From positions 1-21,097 of the forward strand of contig CBDHFJ010000117.1 of NCBI GenBank assembly GCA_965262315.1: a DNA stretch of 21,097 nucleotides, read 5' to 3'. Under the pieces are notes generated by a model. It was not told the DNA's origin. It saw nothing but the letters and a program-made list of their open reading frames with translations, and ran no database searches. A program made the translations under genes and the position numbers. The stretch is from JBCCFK01 sp965262315. GTDB lineage: Bacteria; Actinomycetota; Acidimicrobiia; Acidimicrobiales; UBA8592. Below, in pieces: positions 16,553 through 21,097 of this stretch; the first letter of the stretch is position 1, and every line of letters begins with the position of its first letter.

Positions 16553-16636
16553 CGGATCAGCCTAGAAGGCTGCGGAGCACTTGCTGCTCGGCAGCCTCGG
16601 CGAGGTGGGTCGGTCCGATCAGGAACCGACGAGGCC

Positions 16637-16780
16637 TCATCGGGGGTCGCGAGAACGCCGGAGCGGATCAGCTTCGACTCGGACCTCGCGCACGGCGTGT
16701 CGGGCCCGGTTGGCCGAGACGAGTGCGCCGGCGACCAGCACGGCGAGGGCGAGGAGCAGACCGAGAAGGGCAGCGATCAT
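16637..16780 (-). CDS. Possible small membrane protein (47 residues)
   Basis: ATG 16780 to TGA 16637. The translation starts MIAALLGLLLALAVLVAGAL, one strong transmembrane helix, followed by a positively charged tail (SANRARHAVREVRVEADPLRRSRDPR), the usual inside-positive topology of small single-pass proteins. GGA lies about 6 nt before the ATG. It sits in the otherwise empty gap between the cysteine-rich gene and tatB on the same strand. Function unknown; it could be a chance hydrophobic reading, since GC-rich CTC/GCC codons give Leu/Ala readily. Confidence 0.5.
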   Translation of the reverse strand: MIAALLGLLLALAVLVAGALVSANRARHAVREVRVEADPLRRSRDPR

Positions 16781-16870
16781 GATGTCCGTTTCCGAGCGGT
16801 CGACGTCACGCTGCCGAGGGTACCGGGTTCCCGGCGTCGGTGGGGAGCAGCCGGGCCGTCGACTGGGGCG

Positions 16871-17200
16871 TCAGGACGACAGTGACTGGAGGTGGGCGGC
16901 GACGAGTTGATCGTTCTCCAGCATCGAGTGGAAGTCGATCAGGTCGTCGTGGGTGATCGGCGCACCGGCATGGTGCTCGAACATCTCCGCAGGGAGCGAC
17001 CAGGTGACGTACTCGACACCGGCGGCCAGCAGCAGATCGATGGTCCGCTGTTCGGCGTGACGGACGACGAGCTCGGCACAGGCCGGGCACTCGAAGCGAT
17101 ACTCGCCCTCGTCGTTGGAGGTGCACATCCGAACGGTCACATCGGCAGTGGTGAGCTGCACGTCACCACAGTTGTCGCAGCTCGCCCTGATCGTTGCCAT
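16871..17200 (-). CDS. Small cysteine-rich protein with N-terminal zinc-ribbon-like motif
   Basis: 109 residues, not assigned to a named family. Cysteines are arranged C8-x2-C11, C26 and C38-x2-C41 (CDNC, MCTS, CPAC), suggesting a zinc ribbon formed by the two CxxC pairs. The rest is helical and hydrophilic (VVRHAEQRTIDLLLAAGVEYV, then HDDLIDFHSML). Start ATG 17200 is strongly supported by GGGAGGGG immediately upstream. The SxxCDxCGDVQLTTADVTVR style recalls small actinobacterial zinc-ribbon proteins that may bind nucleic acid or another protein; that is a guess. It is divergent from the GDPD-like gene across a 181-bp gap in which I see no clear promoter. Confidence 0.8.
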   Translation of the reverse strand: MATIRASCDNCGDVQLTTADVTVRMCTSNDEGEYRFECPACAELVVRHAEQRTIDLLLAAGVEYVTWSLPAEMFEHHAGAPITHDDLIDFHSMLENDQLVAAHLQSLSS

Positions 17201-17381
17201 TGCCCCTCCCGGGTCCAGTTCGACTGGGTCATCAATCGGAGCTGGGTGGTGCGAGTTGAGGGCTTCTGGGCAGGCGCACCCGGTTGTGGTGGGCCGTTCG
17301 GCTCAGGGGTGGAACCAGCGTGGTCGGGCAGGTCGGTGTCCGGCTGGTCCGGCCCCAAGGACCACATGAGAGGATGGCCTG

Positions 17382-18056
17382 GTGAGCGATCCACTCCCCT
17401 CCCTCCGGGTCCCGCCGATCATGTTCGCGACAGGTGGGGCGGTCGGGGTCGAGGAGCCGCACAGCCTGGAGGCGTTTCGCCTGGCGTTGCGCCTCGGGGC
17501 GACGGGATTGGAGACCAATGTGTGGCTGACCGCGGATGCCGTGCCCGTCGCCGCCGCGTCACCGAAGCTGCGCCGCGGACTGCGTCGCGACGCCATCTCG
17601 GGCACCACCGCGGCGGCACTCGGCGACCGGGTCGTGGCGTTGTCGACCCTCCTGGAGCTCGACGTCCATCTGTCCGTCGGGGTCGCCGACGCCGACGTTC
17701 TGGCCGTGGTGCTCGAGCAGCTGTCCGAGGTCGATCTGGGGCGTGTCTGGTTCCGCTGCACCGACCGGGCGTTGATCGAGGCCTGCCGCACCCGGTGGCC
17801 GCAGATCCTGCTGGTGCACGACACCCGACTCGCCACGATGGCCCAGGGACCGGAGCGCCACGCCGCGGAGCTGGGAGCCGCCGGGATCAACGCCGTGCGG
17901 ATGCCGTATCCCGACTGGACCGGCGGGATCGCCACCTTGTTCCACCGCTTCGAGGTGCTCGCCTTCGGCTTCGACGGGGTCTACGACCGGATGGTCGCGG
18001 ACATGCGCCGCATGGGGCTCGACGCGATCGCGTCCCCGAAACCGGATCTGCTCTGA
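17382..18056 (+). CDS. GDPD-family-like protein lacking catalytic residues
   Basis: 224 residues resembling glycerophosphodiester phosphodiesterases in layout: an N-terminal strand and loop, HSLEAFRLALRLGATGLETNVWLTADAVPV (27-56), matching the family's N-T-x-x-A-F-x-x-A-x-x-x-G-A-x-x-x-E-x-D-V-x-x-T-x-D-x-x-x-V, then TIM-barrel-like strands (RVWFRCTD, ILLVHDT, GINAVRMPY) and a closing FGFDGVYD...GLDAIASPKPDLL. The catalytic positions are altered: the His of H-R-G is in an ATGG stretch, the ExD metal ligands read ETN, and the HD after the second strand reads AA. It is probably not an active phosphodiesterase of the classical kind. GTG 17382 has AGAGGA about 8 nt upstream. Convergent with lepB. 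Confidence 0.75.
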   Translation: MSDPLPSLRVPPIMFATGGAVGVEEPHSLEAFRLALRLGATGLETNVWLTADAVPVAAASPKLRRGLRRDAISGTTAAALGDRVVALSTLLELDVHLSVGVADADVLAVVLEQLSEVDLGRVWFRCTDRALIEACRTRWPQILLVHDTRLATMAQGPERHAAELGAAGINAVRMPYPDWTGGIATLFHRFEVLAFGFDGVYDRMVADMRRMGLDAIASPKPDLL

Positions 18057-18149
18057 CCGTCCGGGCGTCCGTGTCCGCCGCGGTCGGTGGCTTGCGCCGG
18101 GGTTGCGGCGTGGTCGCCGCGCCGGTCCGGTTCGACCGACGGGATCGGC

Positions 18150-19280
18150 CTAGAGGAAGCCGATGTCGCCGAGGGGCCAGACGCGCAGAAAGGCGCGACC
18201 GACGACGAGGTCCTCGCTGATCGGGCCGAACACCCGGCTGTCGCGGGAACCCGGCCGGTTGTCGCCCATCACGAAGACGAACCCCTCCGGGATCTCACAC
18301 GACGTGGCGGTGGAGCTGGCGCACAGTTCGGTGTTGACCAGGCCGGTGGTGGAGATGCCTTCGGCCAGGTAGGGCTCTTCGAGCCGCTGCTGGTCGGGGT
18401 TGTCGACCGTGGTGATGAACACCTCCCCGTCTCGGATCTCGATGACCTCGCCGGGCAACGCGACGACACGCTTGATGAGGTCGTCCTCGCCATCGGGCTG
18501 GTTGGGTGGTCGGTTGAAGACCACCAGATCGCCGCGACCGAGGTCGCCGAAGTCGTAGCTGAGCTTGTTGACCAGGACCCGGTCGCCGATCTGCAGGGTC
18601 GGCTCCATCGACCCCGAGGGGATGAAGTACGCCTGCATCAGGAAGGTCTTGATCAGCAGCGCCACGGCGAGGGCGCCGACCACCACGGCTCCCCATTCGA
18701 GGAAGCCACGCATGCGCCCGCCGATCGGGTCGCCGTCGTCGGGTTGGTCGAACGTCGCGCCGACCGCCTCGTCGAAGCGCGCGTCGTCGAAGTCGTCGTC
18801 CGGGTAGGGCATGGTGGCCGCGCCGCCGCGAGGGGCCACCTGGGCTCCCGCGATGTGGTCCGGTTGGCCGGGCTCGGAGAGCGGATACGCCGAGACCAGG
18901 TCGTCCGGCGTCGGCAGGCGGGGTTGGTCGCCTCGCGCCGCAGCGGTGGCGGGCGGCAGTTCGTCAGGCAGCTCGGTGACCCGAGGAGTCGGGGTCGGTG
19001 CCGCGGCGGGAGCTGCACGTGGTGTCGGTCCCGCATCGGTCGGCGGCGCGGACGGTCGCGCCTGCACCGGCGGGTTCGCGGGCGGCTGTTGAGGCGTGGG
19101 GGCCGCGGGCGTCACCGGGCGCGCGGCCGGCGCTCCGGGCGGCACGGCAGGTCGCTGCGTTGCCGGCCGAGGAGTCGGCGGTGCAGAGGGGTCGGCGGCG
19201 CCGGCCCGCTCGAGGGCGCGCCGCACGATTTCATCGACCCACTCGGGGTCGTCAGGTGAGGTGGGCCCGTCGTCAGACAC
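18150..19280 (-). CDS. lepB: Signal peptidase I with long proline-rich N-terminal arm
   Basis: Removes signal peptides from exported proteins at the outer face of the membrane. 376 residues from GTG 19280 (an earlier GTG at 19322 is possible but adds no sense). Residues 1-190 are a cytoplasmic, disordered Pro/Ala/Thr region with acidic DDP/DDDFDDARFDEA segments. One transmembrane helix (about 193-218) precedes the catalytic domain: Ser224 in PSGSMEPTL, the IGDRVLVNKLSY strand, general-base Lys270 in LIKRVVALPGE, and the GDNRPGSRDSR box (339-349). A Cys320/Cys328 pair lies in an insert before the last box. The TAG stop faces the GDPD-like gene. It sits between pafC and the tat genes. Confidence 0.95.
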   Translation of the reverse strand: MSDDGPTSPDDPEWVDEIVRRALERAGAADPSAPPTPRPATQRPAVPPGAPAARPVTPAAPTPQQPPANPPVQARPSAPPTDAGPTPRAAPAAAPTPTPRVTELPDELPPATAAARGDQPRLPTPDDLVSAYPLSEPGQPDHIAGAQVAPRGGAATMPYPDDDFDDARFDEAVGATFDQPDDGDPIGGRMRGFLEWGAVVVGALAVALLIKTFLMQAYFIPSGSMEPTLQIGDRVLVNKLSYDFGDLGRGDLVVFNRPPNQPDGEDDLIKRVVALPGEVIEIRDGEVFITTVDNPDQQRLEEPYLAEGISTTGLVNTELCASSTATSCEIPEGFVFVMGDNRPGSRDSRVFGPISEDLVVGRAFLRVWPLGDIGFL

Positions 19281-19359
19281 TTCGGGGGACCCTAGCCCAG
19301 CGGACCGGCCAACCCACGCCACCGACGGTGTGGAAAACGTCCGACCCGGGCCGGACGGG

Positions 19360-20307
19360 TCACCGATACCGGGCCAGGATGGCGCGGGCGCTGGTCGCGG
19401 CGAGATCGGTGGGGATGGATGCGTCGGCGCGCTCGACCGTCGCGGCGGGGCCCAGACGCACCAGCAGGCGGGCCAGCCAGGGAACGGCGCTGATGGCGAG
19501 CGTCACCCGGAGCCGGCCGTCGCCCAGGTCCTCGACCTCTTCGGCCGGGTAGGCCTGGGGTACCCAGGCGGCTTCGGGTGCGAGTTCGAGTACCACGCGA
19601 GGGTCGTCCGGGTTGGGCTCGAACACCGACACGTCCGGGACGTCGGCGGGCGGCTGGAAGGACGCGTCGGTCACGACCAGCGACCGAATGCGGTCGACCC
19701 GGAACAGCCGCTCTCCGGCGGCTCGGTGGCAGTGGGCAAGCAGGTACCAGGCACCCTGATCGGCCGTGACCCGGTACGGGTCGACGCGGCGGCTGGTCAC
19801 CTCGTCGCGGTTGTAGGCGTAGTAGTCGATGTCGAGGCTGCGGCGATCGGCGATCGCCTCTCGGACCGCGGCGAGCGTCTCGGCCGAGGCTTGGCCGAGG
19901 TCGACGTCGATGTCGGCGCCCGGGGTGACCCCCAGCGTCTCCGCCAGCTTGGCCAGCCCTCGAGCGAGGGGACCTTCGGGGTCGGCACCGGGCACCGCCA
20001 GCAGGCTGGAACCCGCCGTGACCAGGGCCAACGCCTGGTCCGGGGTGAGTCGCAACGGTCGCTCGAAGTACTCGGCGTAGTGGATCCAGACCCGGTCGTC
20101 CTCGACCACCACCTCGACGAGTTGGTCGGGTGTGAACGGGTAGGTCCCGACCATGAAGAGCACGTTGTTGAGGTCGTCGAGCAGCTTCGCCTCTGGGTAG
20201 TCGAAGCGGGTGGAGATCTCCGCCAGGGTCGGACCGTCGTTGGCCACCACCCAGGGGACGATGGAGAGCAGGCGTTCGAGGCGGCCTCCCGAGGTCAGCC
20301 GGCTCAC
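19360..20307 (-). CDS. pafC: WYL-domain transcriptional regulator PafC
   Basis: 315 residues. An N-terminal winged-helix-like region (1-60: LERLLSIVPWVVANDGPTLAEISTRFDYPEAKLLDDLN) is followed by a GTYPFTPDQL linker, a helical middle and a WYL domain containing a literal W187-Y188-L189 (QGAWYLLAHC) and the YRVTADQ/RLFRVDRIRSLVV strands. PafB and PafC form an activator of the RecA-independent DNA-damage response in mycobacteria, where the WYL domains bind a ligand, reported as single-stranded DNA; the role here is inferred from homology and pairing. GTG 20307 overlaps the pafB stop by GTGA, so the two are co-translated. The upstream open frame inside pafB is discarded. Confidence 0.9.
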   Translation of the reverse strand: MSRLTSGGRLERLLSIVPWVVANDGPTLAEISTRFDYPEAKLLDDLNNVLFMVGTYPFTPDQLVEVVVEDDRVWIHYAEYFERPLRLTPDQALALVTAGSSLLAVPGADPEGPLARGLAKLAETLGVTPGADIDVDLGQASAETLAAVREAIADRRSLDIDYYAYNRDEVTSRRVDPYRVTADQGAWYLLAHCHRAAGERLFRVDRIRSLVVTDASFQPPADVPDVSVFEPNPDDPRVVLELAPEAAWVPQAYPAEEVEDLGDGRLRVTLAISAVPWLARLLVRLGPAATVERADASIPTDLAATSARAILARYR

Positions 20308-21097
20308 GACTCGACCCCCGCGACGGTTTCCAACCAGGCCCGCATGGCGTCGCGCAGGTGGGCGGGCTCGAGGATCTCGGCGTGCTCGAGGAACGTGAGC
20401 ACGAAGGACCGGAACGCGTCCTCGTTGGTGACCGCGACCTCGAGCACGATGGAGCCGTCGGCGCGGGTCTCGGTGGGTTCGCCGATGTGGTGTTGCGCCC
20501 ACGCCGCCTGGTCGGCGTCGACGAGCAGGCGGGCGGTCTGTGGTGGCTCGTCACCGAGCTCCCAGGGCTGGCGGCGGAGGCCTGCGCCGGACTCCCCTCG
20601 GTCGGTGGACGCGGCCTCGCCCAGCTCGATGGCGCCGTCGATGCGGTCGAGTCGGAAGTTGCGCTCGCCGTCTCGGTCCCGGTCGAACCCGGTGATGTAC
20701 CACCGGCCGCGGACGAAGTCGAGCCGCCAGGGCTCGACATGGCGGAGCTCGTCCCGGTAGCGGAACGTCACCGCGGTCCGTCCCGTGACCGCTCGGTACA
20801 GCGTGGTCAGCCGCGGATCGGTGGGCACCGAGGCCAGGTGCTCGCCGGCGTCCTGGCCGGTGGTGCCCCCGAGCTTGCGCAGCGCTTCGGCTCCGCCCAG
20901 GCCGTCCATGCGGACCGCGCTGCCCGCCAGGTGGAGGGCAGCGAGCTCGTCGGGTTCGAGTCCTGGGTCGCGGAGGTAGTAGTCCTCCTTGCGGATGCGG
21001 TAGCCGTCGACGGGCGGGTCGGTACCCGGGATCGGTGTCAGGGAGATGGGGATGCCCATCTCGCGCAGATCGTCCTTGTCCCGTTCGAACGCGCGGT
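20304..21097 (-). CDS. pafB: WYL-domain transcriptional regulator PafB (5' end beyond window)
   Basis: The frame runs off the right edge: the first visible residues RAFERDKDDLREMGIPI correspond to the end of the N-terminal helix-turn-helix domain of PafB-like proteins, so the ATG at 21059 is internal rather than the start. The WYL domain follows (TAVTFRYRDELRHVEPWRL, then RGRWYITGFDRDRDGERNFRLDRIDGA), and a C-terminal WCX-like segment (LVDADQAAW...FVLTFLEHAEILEPAHLRDAMRAWL). Expected partner of PafC in the DNA-damage response. The adjacent proteasome accessory gene pafA, found next to pafB in mycobacteria, would lie outside the window if present. Confidence 0.9.
   Translation of the reverse strand, partial: RAFERDKDDLREMGIPISLTPIPGTDPPVDGYRIRKEDYYLRDPGLEPDELAALHLAGSAVRMDGLGGAEALRKLGGTTGQDAGEHLASVPTDPRLTTLYRAVTGRTAVTFRYRDELRHVEPWRLDFVRGRWYITGFDRDRDGERNFRLDRIDGAIELGEAASTDRGESGAGLRRQPWELGDEPPQTARLLVDADQAAWAQHHIGEPTETRADGSIVLEVAVTNEDAFRSFVLTFLEHAEILEPAHLRDAMRAWLETVAGVES

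Noticed and set aside
18123..18138. CGGTC/GACCG hairpin between the GDPD-like gene and lepB as a terminator
   Set aside because: Five base pairs with no T-tract in DNA this GC-rich is expected by chance.

Overview
The window is very GC-rich, almost fully coding, and reads as the chromosome of a high-GC actinobacterium. Two things point there: the gene neighbourhood pafB-pafC ... tatB-tatC-helY, which matches the actinobacterial pafBC-tatAC-helY cluster, and the frequent GTG/TTG starts with ATGA/GTGA overlaps. The protein styles (acidic zinc-ribbon protein, RG-rich protein, TatB-type rather than TatA-type protein at the tat locus) suggest a lineage such as Acidimicrobiia, but that placement is inference. 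I see no phage, IS element, CRISPR array, rRNA or tRNA.

Layout. (1) 1-3880, minus: a thiamine/TPP ABC importer, thiB-thiP-thiQ (thiQ runs off the left edge), headed by a clear TPP riboswitch whose 3' end carries the thiB ribosome binding site. Divergent from it is thiD (4008-4796, plus), an HMP/HMP-P kinase, so uptake and synthesis of thiamine sit back to back. (2) 4921-6591, plus: an RG-rich protein of unknown function with a 33-bp tandem repeat near its 3' end and an apparent repeat-associated frameshift. (3) 8539-6570, minus: a tightly packed four-gene operon (acidic zinc-ribbon protein, hypothetical helical protein, GNAT acetyltransferase, Nudix hydrolase). (4) 9912-8803, minus: a secreted triple-LysM lytic transglycosylase. 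(5) 11648-10038, minus: a double-length ThyX-family protein. (6) 16552-11762, minus: tatB, tatC, the SKI2-type helicase helY, and a small protein resembling a stand-alone C-terminal half of diacylglycerol kinases. The helY/small-gene junction has been tandemly amplified into three copies of the small gene's 5' end. (7) 16637-17200, minus: a possible 47-residue membrane protein and a cysteine-rich small protein. (8) 17382-18056, plus: a GDPD-fold protein that has lost its catalytic residues. (9) 21097-18150, minus: pafB (partial), pafC, and lepB with a long proline-rich cytoplasmic arm.

The most unusual structure is the 12248-12735 array. A segment of about 146 bp spanning the end of helY and the start of the next gene is present three times. 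Each extra copy forms a complete short ORF that ends in the ancestral helY tail and overlaps the next ATG by ATGA. Copy-specific indels of 3 and 30 nt keep the mini-ORFs open, while a 29-bp duplication changes the helY C-terminus. Together with the frameshifted 33-bp repeats at 6337-6461 this means either a genome prone to slippage and template switching or local assembly error; read-level checking would decide.
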